Assembly (NCBI GenBank): GCA_016219185.1
Contig: JACRBZ010000072.1
Span: 1 to 64,000 of the forward strand
DNA: 64,000 nt
Reading direction: 5' to 3'
Source: Deltaproteobacteria bacterium
GTDB lineage: Bacteria > Desulfobacterota > Desulfobacteria > Desulfobacterales > Desulfatirhabdiaceae
Under the pieces are notes generated by a model. It did no database searches, was not told where the DNA came from, and worked only from the letters and a program-made list of their open reading frames with translations. Shown one piece after another: positions 7,640 through 15,785 of the stretch (positions are counted from its first letter, which is position 1; every line of letters begins with the position of its first letter). A program made the position numbers and the translations under genes.

Positions 7640-8290
7640 GTGGATACACAAGATTCATCGATAAGTCGTCTCTATCAAAAGGCCAGTTGGCTGGCCTTGA
7701 TCACCATTTATTATAACCTGCTTGAAGGTGTGGTTTCGATTTTTTTCGGATTTCAGGATGAAACCCTTTCGTTGTTTGGATTCGGCGTGGATTCTTTTGT
7801 CGAGGTAATCTCGGGAATCGGAGTCTGGCACATGATTCACCGGCTTCGCCAATCAACGGACGGAAATCCGGACCGTTTCGAGCAGGGGGCATTAAAGATC
7901 ACGGGCACGGCATTTTACCTTCTGACAGTGGGACTGACGGCGACAGCACTGTACAATATCTATTCTGGCCACCATCCGGAGTCCACATTCTGGGGGGTCG
8001 TTATTTCCCTGATATCCATCGGGTCCATGTGGGCACTCATTCATTTCAAGGTCAAAGTGGGAACAGCCTTGAATTCCCAGGCCATTCTGGCGGATGCGGG
8101 ATGCACCCGGATCTGTTTGATCCTTTCCGGAGTTCTGCTGGGAGCCAGCCTCATTTATGAGCTGACCGGTTTTGGGTGGGTGGATTCCCTGGGTTCTATT
8201 TCCATAGCCTGGCTGTCTTTTCGGGAAGGCAGGGAAGCCGTTGAAAAAGCCAGCGGTATAGGGGGATGTGGCTGTTGTTGCGGTAAATGA
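7640..8290 (+). CDS. CDF-like multipass membrane protein with Cys-rich C-terminus, in feo locus
   Basis: 216 residues from GTG 7640, which has CGGGAG nine bases upstream; ATG 7595 in frame lacks a ribosome site. Five to six membrane helices are visible. FGFGVDSFVEVISG and ILADAGCTRICLILSG resemble helices 2 and 5 of cation diffusion facilitators, including the Asp residues that bind metal there. The cytoplasmic C-terminal domain of true CDF exporters is missing; instead the protein ends in GGCGCCCGK, a likely metal-binding tail. It lies between feoA and feoB on the same strand, so it may move or sense a divalent metal. Substrate and direction are unknown. Confidence 0.7.
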   Translation: MDTQDSSISRLYQKASWLALITIYYNLLEGVVSIFFGFQDETLSLFGFGVDSFVEVISGIGVWHMIHRLRQSTDGNPDRFEQGALKITGTAFYLLTVGLTATALYNIYSGHHPESTFWGVVISLISIGSMWALIHFKVKVGTALNSQAILADAGCTRICLILSGVLLGASLIYELTGFGWVDSLGSISIAWLSFREGREAVEKASGIGGCGCCCGK

Positions 8291-8402
8291 TTCCCCTTTG
8301 GAAAAAGGGGAAGGAAGTAAATTTTTCAGCAAGATGGCAGACTGAAGACAAGAGATCTTTTGGTCCACTTGGGCCCTCTTTTCAAAGGGGGGGATCATTT
8401 TT
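8288..8402. repeat. Dispersed REP/MITE-like element, copy A
   Basis: About 115 bp between the CDF-like gene and feoB. It starts at the stop codon of the upstream gene. Each end is a small hairpin: CCCCTTTGG...GGGG at the left and CCCTCTTTTC...GGGGGGG at the right. The centre contains CAAGAGATCTTTTGG. Its reverse complement matches the element at 39381-39475, including the shared CCAAAAGATCTCTTG and TGCTGAAAAAT, so these are two copies in opposite orientation. It has no coding potential. Confidence 0.75.
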
Positions 8403-8431
8403 AAGAAGTCGTCATTTTTTTTTGCAATAAA

Positions 8432-8449
8432 GTTTCGGCAATCCTAAAC
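8432..8449 (+). promoter_or_regulatory. Operator candidate upstream of feoB
   Basis: GTTTCGGCAATCCTAAAC is an 18-bp palindrome with one mismatch pair (GTTT.GG / CC.AAAC). It shares GTTTCGGCA with the palindrome in the promoter of the DtxR-FeoA gene at 6468. It lies ~55 bp before feoB, next to a weak TTGCAA -35-like box (8422-8427). It is probably bound by the locus DtxR protein, giving feoB its own iron-responsive promoter. That is inference from two copies. Confidence 0.5.
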
Positions 8450-8505
8450 ATATACGTTAAGCCTAATATTGCGTTAAATATAAAACAGGAGGACAAGTAA
8501 AGCGC

Positions 8506-10713
8506 ATGCAACCCAAGATAGTCGTGGCCCTTGCGGGCAACCCGAACTCCGGGAAAACCACCATATTCAATGAGTTAACCGGCGCTCGCCAGCATGTCGG
8601 GAATTATCCAGGTGTGACGGTGGAGCGAAAGGAAGGTTTCCGCCGGCATGGCGACATCGACATGCAGATCGTCGATCTGCCCGGAACATACAGCCTGACC
8701 GCCTACTCGGCTGAGGAACTGGTGGCCAGAAATTTCATCATCGACGAAAAGCCCGATGTCGTTGTCGATATCCTCGACACATCGAACCTCGAGAGGAACC
8801 TGTATCTTGCGGTTCAACTCATGGAACTCGGCGTGCCCCTCGTGCTGGCTTTCAACATGAGCGACATGGCCAGAGCGCGCGGGCACGAGTTCGATATCGA
8901 GAAATTATCGCGGTTCTTCGGAGCCCGTATCGTTCAGACCGTGGGGCACAAGGGAGCGGGAATGGATGAGCTTCTCGATGCCATCATCTTGACCGCAAAA
9001 GAAGGGGTACCGGAAGCAACGCCAAACGGGGATAAGCCATGGGCCGGCGCTCTATCCTCCAGGGCCAGCATTCGGGGACCCCACCACCCGGCCCCGGCGA
9101 TGAACTACGGACGAGAGATCGAGGAAGAGATCGCCAGGATAGAGTCTCTTATCAAAGCAAGCGGTTCCATCAATGGAAAAACCGATGCCAGGTGGCTGTC
9201 CGTGAAACTTCTTGAAAACGACAAGGAGCTGCGGGCCACGGTCGCATCTTCCGAAATCAACGATCAGATCGAGAAAAGTGCTTCGCAAATCGAGAAAATT
9301 CTCGGAGAGTACCCGGAGACCGCCATTGCCGGCCGCAGGTATGGATTTATCTCCGGGGCCTGCCAGGAAGCGGTACGTTCCACCATAGAGATCCGCCATA
9401 CGATCTCGGACAGGATAGACGCCGTGGTCACAAACCGCGTTCTGGGCATTCCGGTGTTTCTGGGGCTGATGTACCTCGTCTTTCAACTGACCTTCACCCT
9501 GGGGGAGCCGCCCATGGGGTGGATTGAAGCATTTTTCGGGTGGCTGGGCGGGGTGGTCCAGGGGTGGTGGCCGGAAGGCTCGGAAAGCCTGCTGAAGTCT
9601 CTGCTGGCGGATGGCATCATCGGCGGGGTCGGCGGGGTCATCGTATTCCTGCCGAACATTCTGCTGCTGTTTCTGGCCATCGCCATCCTTGAAGATTCCG
9701 GCTACATGGCCCGGGCGGCCTTCATCATGGACCGGCTCATGCACAAGATCGGATTGCACGGCAAGAGTTTTATTCCGATGCTGATCGGATTCGGCTGCTC
9801 GGTTCCGGCGATCATGGCCACCCGCACGCTCGAAAACCGGCGGGACAGGCTGACGACGATGCTCGTGATTCCGCTCATGAGCTGCGGCGCCCGGCTGCCG
9901 ATTTACGCGCTCATCATCCCGGCTTTCTTTCCACAGGCCTGGCATGCACCCATGCTCTGGATCATATACGTTATCGGCATTCTCCTTGCCGTCGTCAGTA
10001 CCAAAATCCTTCGAAGCACGATCCTGAAGGGTGAATCCACGCCGTTTGTGATGGAACTGCCTCCGTATCGGATGCCGACCCTAAAGGGCATACTGATCCA
10101 CATGTGGGAACGAAGCTGGCTCTATTTGAAGAAAGCCGGAACCATCATTCTCGGCATTTCCATTCTGTTGTGGGCCATGACGATATTCCCCGGTTTGCCC
10201 GATGACGAGTCCGCACGTTTTCAAATGGCGCGGCAAGTCATTCAAACCGGGAATGCAGGAGAAGAAAAGACCGATCAGCTTGCCTCCATTGACAATGAAG
10301 AGGGGGAGGCGAAGCTTCGGAACAGCATCGCCGGCGGCATCGGGCATGCCATGGAACCCGTTCTGAAGCCGATGGGATTTGACTGGAAAATCGGCACCGC
10401 GCTGATCGGCGCGTTTGCCGCAAAGGAGGTCTTTGTCGCCCAGATGGGTATTGTCTACTCCGTGGGTAAGGCGGACGAGAAATCCGAAACGCTCAGGGAC
10501 AAACTCAAGAGTACCTATACCCCATTGGTCGGCTTCTGCATCATGCTCTTCTGCCTGATCAGCGCGCCGTGCATGGCAACCATCGCCGTAACGAAGCGGG
10601 AGAGCAACTCGTGGGGCTGGGCACTGTTACAGCTTGGAGGACTCACGCTTCTGGCCTATGTGTTGACCGTGATCGTCTTTCAAGCGGGCAGCCTGCTTGG
10701 CATCGGGAAATAG
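8506..10713 (+). CDS. feoB: FeoB ferrous iron transporter
   Basis: 735 residues. The N-terminal G domain is complete: GNPNSGKTT (G1, residues 10-18), DLPGTYS (G3) and NMSD (G4). A helical spacer follows to about residue 290. The membrane part carries the two FeoB gate repeats (IAILEDSGYMARAAFIMD with IGFGCSVPAIMATRTL, and LIGAFAAKEVFVAQMGI with CLISAPCMATIAV). It imports Fe2+ across the inner membrane, driven or gated by nucleotide hydrolysis. An AGGAGG lies 13 bases before the ATG. The FeoB-associated Cys-rich gene follows within 10 bp. Normal length, no damage visible. Confidence 0.97.
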   Translation: MQPKIVVALAGNPNSGKTTIFNELTGARQHVGNYPGVTVERKEGFRRHGDIDMQIVDLPGTYSLTAYSAEELVARNFIIDEKPDVVVDILDTSNLERNLYLAVQLMELGVPLVLAFNMSDMARARGHEFDIEKLSRFFGARIVQTVGHKGAGMDELLDAIILTAKEGVPEATPNGDKPWAGALSSRASIRGPHHPAPAMNYGREIEEEIARIESLIKASGSINGKTDARWLSVKLLENDKELRATVASSEINDQIEKSASQIEKILGEYPETAIAGRRYGFISGACQEAVRSTIEIRHTISDRIDAVVTNRVLGIPVFLGLMYLVFQLTFTLGEPPMGWIEAFFGWLGGVVQGWWPEGSESLLKSLLADGIIGGVGGVIVFLPNILLLFLAIAILEDSGYMARAAFIMDRLMHKIGLHGKSFIPMLIGFGCSVPAIMATRTLENRRDRLTTMLVIPLMSCGARLPIYALIIPAFFPQAWHAPMLWIIYVIGILLAVVSTKILRSTILKGESTPFVMELPPYRMPTLKGILIHMWERSWLYLKKAGTIILGISILLWAMTIFPGLPDDESARFQMARQVIQTGNAGEEKTDQLASIDNEEGEAKLRNSIAGGIGHAMEPVLKPMGFDWKIGTALIGAFAAKEVFVAQMGIVYSVGKADEKSETLRDKLKSTYTPLVGFCIMLFCLISAPCMATIAVTKRESNSWGWALLQLGGLTLLAYVLTVIVFQAGSLLGIGK

Positions 10714-10722
10714 GAGGCTTTC

Positions 10723-10893
10723 ATGTTGGAAATCATCATTGTTATTGGAATCGTTGTCATTGTGGCTGTCATGGCGGGAAGATCGTTCTATCGAACCTTT
10801 CTGATATCTGGGACGGGCAAGAATGACGGATGCGGCTGTGCAGGCGGCTGTCAGGGCTGCGCTTGCAAGGATTCGATGTATTTGGACCGTTAA
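10723..10893 (+). CDS. FeoB-associated Cys-rich membrane protein
   Basis: 56 residues. ATG 10723 has TAGGAGG five bases upstream, overlapping the feoB stop codon. One N-terminal transmembrane helix (residues ~3-18) is followed by a short Cys-rich tail GCGCAGGCQGCACK with six Cys. This is the layout of the small FeoB-associated Cys-rich membrane proteins encoded right after feoB in many anaerobes. Known members are thought to assist iron transfer or FeoB assembly; the chemistry is unproven. Tight coupling to feoB supports a shared function. Confidence 0.88.
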   Translation: MLEIIIVIGIVVIVAVMAGRSFYRTFLISGTGKNDGCGCAGGCQGCACKDSMYLDR

Positions 10894-10925
10894 TCAAGCA
10901 ATCATAAAAGGAGGAGACCCGAAGA

Positions 10926-11708
10926 ATGGTTTTCATGAGATTTATCGGAAAGTTATTACTGATTGGAATGTTGATGTCACCGGCAACGGTCTGGGCCGCG
11001 CATCCGCTCATTACGGACGATGCGGGTACGCAGGGGAAGGGAAATTTTCAGTTTGAATTGAACGGCCAGTACGACAGTGATGAGGAAACCGTATCTGACA
11101 TCACTGTGAAGTCAACAGGGTGGCAGGTTGGAACCACATTGTCCTACGGGGTTATCGATACCGTTGATCTTGTGCTCACCCTGCCCTACCAGTGGGGGAA
11201 AGTCGAGGAAGACGGATTCACTGTCTACGATGAAAAAGGCATATCGGACACGGTTTTCGAGGTCAAATGGCGGTTTTTCGAAAAAGACGGACTGGGCCTG
11301 GCGCTCAAGCCGGGTATAACCCTTCCGACCGGTGATGATGAAAAAGGACTTGGCACCGGTAAAACCGGATATCAACTGTTTTTCATCGGTTCGCAGGAAG
11401 TCGCTCCCTGGGCGTTTCATCTGAACTTAGGATACATCGGAAACGAAAACAAGGTGGATGAAGAGAAGAACATCTGGCATGCATCTTTGGCAACGACCTA
11501 TGATGTTGTCGAAAACCTGAAAATTGTCGGAAACATCGGCGTGGAGAAGAATCCGGACAAGGCTGCAAACAATGATCCGGCCTTTATCCTCGGAGGGCTC
11601 ATCTATTCCATCACAGAGAATCTGGACATCGACTGCGGCGTCAAGTACGGATTGACTTCGTCCGAAACCGATATGTCCGTATTGGCGGGAATGAGTTTCC
11701 GATTTTAA
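10926..11708 (+). CDS. Outer-membrane beta-barrel protein of the feo locus
   Basis: 260 residues with a signal peptide (cleavage after VWA, near residue 25) and a mature start AHPLITDDAGTQGKGNFQFELNG, a hallmark of the MetA-pathway/transporter-like small barrels (PF13557-type). About ten beta strands follow, ending in the typical C-terminal aromatic SFRF. It sits 32 bp after the Cys-rich gene, with GGAGGAGAC upstream, so it is probably the last gene of the feoB transcript. It may let ferrous iron or small solutes through the outer membrane; this is inferred from position. A nearly identical C-terminal fragment exists at 22566-22850. Confidence 0.85.
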   Translation: MVFMRFIGKLLLIGMLMSPATVWAAHPLITDDAGTQGKGNFQFELNGQYDSDEETVSDITVKSTGWQVGTTLSYGVIDTVDLVLTLPYQWGKVEEDGFTVYDEKGISDTVFEVKWRFFEKDGLGLALKPGITLPTGDDEKGLGTGKTGYQLFFIGSQEVAPWAFHLNLGYIGNENKVDEEKNIWHASLATTYDVVENLKIVGNIGVEKNPDKAANNDPAFILGGLIYSITENLDIDCGVKYGLTSSETDMSVLAGMSFRF

Positions 11709-11733
11709 TTCCAGAGCACGCCTGGAGCATGAA

Positions 11734-11855
11734 GTTCCGGTGCTCGGGAAAACTCCAAACATTGGAAAACAGGCAAGACAGCCGGGCGCCGCGGCTCGTG
11801 ATCCCTCTCATGAGCCGCGGCTGTGCCGGCAACCGTCAGGGCTGCGCCGGCAAGA
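11734..11855 (+). pseudogene. Decayed feoB / Cys-rich gene remnant
   Basis: Bases 11734-11815 align collinearly with feoB around 9801-9881. GTTCCGG, GAAAAC and CTCGTGAT.CC.CTCATGAGC are conserved with one indel, corresponding to feoB residues near TLENRRD and LVIPLMS. From about 11813 the sequence switches to similarity with the tail of the FeoB-associated Cys-rich gene (GCGGCTGTGC...GTCAGGGCTGCGC...GCAAG). The two source segments lie ~950 bp apart in the intact operon, so this is a deletion-collapsed relic of a second feoB unit. A 28-codon frame (ATG 11810, stop 11894-11896) overlaps the next ATG by four bases but is probably not functional. Confidence 0.65.
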
Positions 11856-11892
11856 ATTTCACGGAAACACACATAAAACAGGACAATGACAA

Positions 11893-12159
11893 ATGACGGC
11901 TTTCGACTTATTGACCAAAAACCTCGAAGACATACAGGTGATGATCGGAAATCATGCAAATCTTCTTGGCTGCCTGAAGCAAAGCGGTGACAGCCCGGCT
12001 TTGCATCCGTGTTCTTCATCGTGCCCCTGCCGGCAAAAACTGAAGGAAACTTTGATGGAGACCATCCAGGTACTGGAAGCATCCAGAAAAGCATTCAAGT
12101 CCAAACAACTGGAGGGGTTGCGGAAAAAATTGATCGCGGCCCTGGCAGAAACCGCCTGA
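11893..12159 (+). CDS. Small helical Cys-containing protein, unknown function
   Basis: 88 residues, mostly alpha-helical, with a central Cys cluster (HPCSSSCPC) between two helical arms; the C-terminal arm is Lys-rich. The ATG overlaps the stop of the preceding remnant frame (ATGA). No strong ribosome site is visible, so expression may rely on upstream translation. No family is recognised. Position at the end of the feo locus and the CxxxCxC cluster hint at metal handling, but that is only contextual. Confidence 0.5.
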   Translation: MTAFDLLTKNLEDIQVMIGNHANLLGCLKQSGDSPALHPCSSSCPCRQKLKETLMETIQVLEASRKAFKSKQLEGLRKKLIAALAETA

Positions 12160-12342
12160 TTTGAAGTAGACCCTCATTTTCATATTCTCTTCATCCGATC
12201 AAAAGACGATTTTGTGAAGAGCTGCCGATGCGCCTATCCGACAACCTTATCTGGCGGGAAAAAACGGACACCAAGCGGCTCAATAACCGGCCCTGGATTG
12301 GCGACATTTTAAAATCATGACGACCCAAAAGGAGACAGGTAT

Positions 12343-14229
12343 ATGATCGGACGTTTCTCTCATCAGGGAGTTTACCGGGAATTGATCAAGTCCCAAGAGT
12401 TCCAGAGGATTGCCTTAGCAGGAATATTGGCTCTTGCCAGCTTCTTTTGGGGAAAAAGCGGCGCTTCACCGGAGTTTTTATGCACGGTTTTTGCGGTTTG
12501 TTCTGCTGCACTCAATGGCCTTCCCATCATCTGGGGTGCGATGAAAGGGCTTCTGGAGCGCCGGGTCAATGTGGATGAACTGGTGAGCCTGGCAGTTATC
12601 TCCAGCGTGATTCAAGGCGAGTTTCTATCCGCTGCGGTGGTAAGTTTCGTTATGGTGCTCGGGTCGCTCATCGAACAGGCAACCAGCGAATCGGCACGTA
12701 AGGCAATCCAAAGTCTTATCAACATGGCCCCTGATACTGCAACGGTAATGGCGGGGGGGCAGGCCAAAACTGTCCCGCTGGAACGGGTAAGGGTCGGCGA
12801 TTTGTTGCTGGTCAAGCCTGGCGAGCGCATCCCGGTAGACGGGCACATCTCGAAAGGGATAACGGCGATTGACGAGTCGTCCATGACCGGCGAGCCAATC
12901 CCCGTTGAAAAGAGCATCGGCGATTCCCTCTGCGCCGGCACGCTGAATCAGAACGGGGTCATTGAAATGGAGGCAACTCGCATTGGTGAAGATACCACCC
13001 TGAGCAAGGTGATAAAGCTGGTCGTGGAAGCCGAGGCGCACAAGCCTGTATCCGTAAGGATAGTCGATCGGTACGCCCGCTGGTTCACCCCCGCGATACT
13101 GATGAGCGCGGGAATCACCTGGTGGGTAACCACGGATGTGAGCCGGGCCATTGCCGTACTCATTGTCGGATGCCCTTGCGCCCTCATTCTTGCTGCTCCC
13201 ACGGCCATCATTGCCAGCATCGGACGGGCGGCAAGAGCCGGCGTTCTTATAAAGGGAGGTGTTTTTCTGGAAGAGGCCGGCCGGGCCGATGTCGTCTTCT
13301 TCGATAAGACCGGGACCTTAACCGAAGGTAAGCCACGCGTTGACGGCATTGTCACTGTCGAAGGTTTCAGCACGGATGAGGTTCTGGCAAGGTCGGCCAG
13401 TGTCGAACAGCACAGCACGCATCCCCTTGCCAGAGCTGTCCTGAAAGCTGCTCACTATGCACGGGTAACAATCCATCATGCGGAAGAGATGTTTACCGAA
13501 ATTGGTCTCGGGGTCCGCGCACAGGTTGATGGGCGGTTGATTGAGGTCGGCAGTGCCTATCTGGGCGGGGGAAGTTTGCAGTTACCCGTGAACCTCCGCC
13601 ACCATCTGGAAGCTTTCAAGGAAAATGGCGCCACGCCGCTCGTCATTTACGAGGAACGACAACCGATTGGCGTGATGAGCGTTGCAGACCACGTACGACA
13701 AACTGCACATCAAAATATTGTGCAGTTGAAATCTTTAGGCATGAAACGGATCGGCATCCTGTCCGGTGACCATGAAAAATCGGTACGGCTCCTGGCTGAT
13801 TCGGTTGGAATAGCCGATGCCTGGTCGGAATTGAAGCCGCGGGATAAGCTCAAGGTAATCGGCGAGTTTCAGGATGCCGGAAATACGGTGATCTTCGTTG
13901 GAGACGGTATTAATGATGCCCCGGCACTGGCAGCGGCCAATGTTGGAATTGCCATGGGAGCCGCCGGAACCCACGTTGCACTGGAAACCGCCGACGTCGC
14001 ACTGATGAACGACGACATCTCGAAGATACCGTTTTTGATTCGATTGAGCCGAAAAATGCTGATAACCATCAAATGGAACATCGCCTTTGCCATGCTTTTC
14101 AACGTTGTGGCGGTTGTGGCCAGTGGGACTGGTTTCCTGACCCCGATTATGGGAGCGGTTGTTCACAATATCGGCTCGGTCCTGGTTGTTCTTTCCTCGG
14201 CCAGTCTTGCCTTTGCCTCGGAAGATTAA
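12343..14229 (+). CDS. Heavy-metal P1B-type ATPase lacking an N-terminal metal-binding domain
   Basis: 628 residues with all P-type ATPase motifs: TGEPIPVEK (actuator loop), membrane motif CPC near residue 277 (VGCPCALILAAP), phosphorylation site DKTGTLT with Asp ~321, HP motif in THPLAR ~360, and hinge GDGINDAPAL ~520. The CPC motif indicates transport of Cu+, Zn2+, Cd2+ or related metals. The usual HMA domain or His-rich N-terminus is absent; the protein starts almost directly with membrane helices. It probably exports metal from the cytoplasm. AAAAGGAGACAGG precedes the ATG. It follows the feo locus on the same strand after a 183-bp gap, so it may belong to the same metal-homeostasis island. 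The exact metal cannot be read from sequence. Confidence 0.9.
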   Translation: MIGRFSHQGVYRELIKSQEFQRIALAGILALASFFWGKSGASPEFLCTVFAVCSAALNGLPIIWGAMKGLLERRVNVDELVSLAVISSVIQGEFLSAAVVSFVMVLGSLIEQATSESARKAIQSLINMAPDTATVMAGGQAKTVPLERVRVGDLLLVKPGERIPVDGHISKGITAIDESSMTGEPIPVEKSIGDSLCAGTLNQNGVIEMEATRIGEDTTLSKVIKLVVEAEAHKPVSVRIVDRYARWFTPAILMSAGITWWVTTDVSRAIAVLIVGCPCALILAAPTAIIASIGRAARAGVLIKGGVFLEEAGRADVVFFDKTGTLTEGKPRVDGIVTVEGFSTDEVLARSASVEQHSTHPLARAVLKAAHYARVTIHHAEEMFTEIGLGVRAQVDGRLIEVGSAYLGGGSLQLPVNLRHHLEAFKENGATPLVIYEERQPIGVMSVADHVRQTAHQNIVQLKSLGMKRIGILSGDHEKSVRLLADSVGIADAWSELKPRDKLKVIGEFQDAGNTVIFVGDGINDAPALAAANVGIAMGAAGTHVALETADVALMNDDISKIPFLIRLSRKMLITIKWNIAFAMLFNVVAVVASGTGFLTPIMGAVVHNIGSVLVVLSSASLAFASED

Positions 14230-14292
14230 GCATGACCCGTGTCCTTTTGCAGGAAAGAAAGCGAAGACACCCGCATCGATGTAACGGCAAAA

Positions 14293-15378
14293 TCAGTAAA
14301 TGCAAACTTGATTGCGACCTTTTTGTTTGGCCCGATACAAAGCCTTGTCAGCGGCTTTCAGCAGCGCACTCAAGCCGGTGAACCCCTCGCCGAGATGGCA
14401 CATGCCGATGCTGATCGTGATGTGAATCGTCTCCCGGCATGCGCGGATGGCTTCTGATTCCACGCTCTGACGTAACCTTTCGGCGATCTGTTCCGCCTCG
14501 GCTTGATTCACTTCAGGCAGGATCACGGCAAATTCCTCGCCTCCCAGGCGACCGAAGACATCCTTTCCACGCAGCACATTCTGGCAGGCCGCCGTTATCC
14601 GTTGGAGCACCTTATCTCCTGTGTCGTGTCCGAAGCGATCGTTGACGGATTTAAAAAAATCGACATCGATCATGATGAGAGCCAGGGTGCCGTTCCCCTG
14701 GCGTGCCCTGCGGATTTCCTGATGAAGGATTTCCGTAAAACGCCGGCGATTGAAAATTCCCGTGAGCTCATCCCTGTGGGCCAGTCGGGTGAGTTCTTCA
14801 TACAGTCTTTTCTTTTCGGTGATATCCGAAAGCAGACCGTCGATGTGCGACATGATACCGGATTCGGCATAAAAGGGCTGCGCTTGAAACTCCACCCATA
14901 TCGTATCGCCGTTTTTGCGGATCAGTTCGGTCTGGTATCGACGGTGTTCACCGCATTGCCGGACGGTTGCCAGAAGTGCCTGATACCCCTCCTGCCATTG
15001 CAATGTGCAACGATCATTTTGCCGGTGCACCATCTCCTGCGGGGACGCGTATCCCAATATCCTTGCCATGGCCGGGTTGACCTCGATCAGTTGCCCGGAC
15101 GGATCACTTCGGAAAATACCCTCGATGGCGTTTTCAAAAATATTGCGATATTTGACCTCGCTGTAATATAGACGTCGATTGAGCCGGTTCAAGTCATTTT
15201 GCATGCGGTCGCTGAATTTGATCAGGCGACGCGCCTGTTTGAACAGCTTGGTGTATTTTTCAAGCAGCCGTTCATACTCTTCCGCGGACGAACCCACGGC
15301 AATGCGGCCTTGCTCAAGCGTTTTTCGTGCATTTTCAATCACTTTCATCTCGGTATGGAACAAATCGTGTGTAACCAT
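14293..15378 (-). CDS. siaD: SiaD-like diguanylate cyclase with PAS domain
   Basis: About 361 residues. An N-terminal helical stalk (residues ~5-70, with YERLLEKYTKLFKQARRLIKFSD) is followed by a PAS domain (~75-190) and a GGDEF domain (~200-361). The active site reads GGEEF, and an RGKD inhibitory site precedes it at the usual distance, so it should make cyclic di-GMP with product inhibition. In Pseudomonas SiaABCD the SiaC protein binds the SiaD stalk to switch it on; the stalk here fits that role. The PAS domain is an addition relative to the Pseudomonas SiaD I know. The start is GTG 15387 overlapping the siaC stop, or ATG 15378 with AAGGG upstream. Last gene of the operon. Confidence 0.85.
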   Translation of the reverse strand: MVTHDLFHTEMKVIENARKTLEQGRIAVGSSAEEYERLLEKYTKLFKQARRLIKFSDRMQNDLNRLNRRLYYSEVKYRNIFENAIEGIFRSDPSGQLIEVNPAMARILGYASPQEMVHRQNDRCTLQWQEGYQALLATVRQCGEHRRYQTELIRKNGDTIWVEFQAQPFYAESGIMSHIDGLLSDITEKKRLYEELTRLAHRDELTGIFNRRRFTEILHQEIRRARQGNGTLALIMIDVDFFKSVNDRFGHDTGDKVLQRITAACQNVLRGKDVFGRLGGEEFAVILPEVNQAEAEQIAERLRQSVESEAIRACRETIHITISIGMCHLGEGFTGLSALLKAADKALYRAKQKGRNQVCIY

Positions 15379-15383
15379 CTGAT

Positions 15384-15776
15384 TCACCCTTGCATTGGAA
15401 TGACGATGAGCCGGATATCCAGAAGATCATAATCTTCCTGGAATTCTTCCCCGCTTTCCTTGATAATTTCGTTTTCAGCATGGAAGCGCCACGAGACATC
15501 GATATCCCAACCATTTTCAGATGCCGCCTGCAACAGGTCCAGCAGGTTCATGATCGCCTTGGATGTGCTGCTGTTATAATAGCGCAGCTCAAATTCGACG
15601 TTCAGTTCTTTTCGGTCCGACACTTTCAGCCATTGTCCGATACGGGTTAAGACCGGTTCATAAAAAGCGGCTGCATTTTCCGGATAGGATTCGCCCTGGA
15701 TGACGAAATCGCAGGCATCCGGGTCGAACCGGACATAAGGCGAAGATTTGGTCGGATTAATATTTAAGGAGAACAT
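15384..15776 (-). CDS. siaC: SiaC-family regulatory phosphoprotein (DUF1987)
   Basis: 130 residues matching the SiaC/DUF1987 family over its full length. Visible marks are SPYVRFD, the IQGESYPENAAAFYEP segment and ELRYYNSSTSKAIMNLLDLL. The Ser/Thr cluster NSSTSK corresponds to the region holding the phosphorylated threonine in Pseudomonas SiaC. In that system unphosphorylated SiaC activates the SiaD cyclase, SiaB phosphorylates it and SiaA removes the phosphate. Its stop overlaps the siaD start and it lies 9 bp after siaB, so the genes are translationally coupled. Confidence 0.88.
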   Translation of the reverse strand: MFSLNINPTKSSPYVRFDPDACDFVIQGESYPENAAAFYEPVLTRIGQWLKVSDRKELNVEFELRYYNSSTSKAIMNLLDLLQAASENGWDIDVSWRFHAENEIIKESGEEFQEDYDLLDIRLIVIPMQG

Positions 15777-15785
15777 GTCAGATTC

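Noticed and set aside
6520-7651. Minus-strand frames across the DtxR-FeoA and FeoA genes
   Set aside because: They oppose genes with complete family domains and lack ribosome sites.
11810-11896. A functional 28-codon Cys-containing peptide
   Set aside because: The frame lies in the collapsed feoB/Cys-rich relic; its first codons match feoB LVIPLMS and it has lost the membrane helix, so it is a remnant, not a gene.
14503-15171. Frames opposite siaD, including a 222-codon one
   Set aside because: Fully inside a gene with unmistakable PAS and GGDEF domains; no independent evidence for coding.
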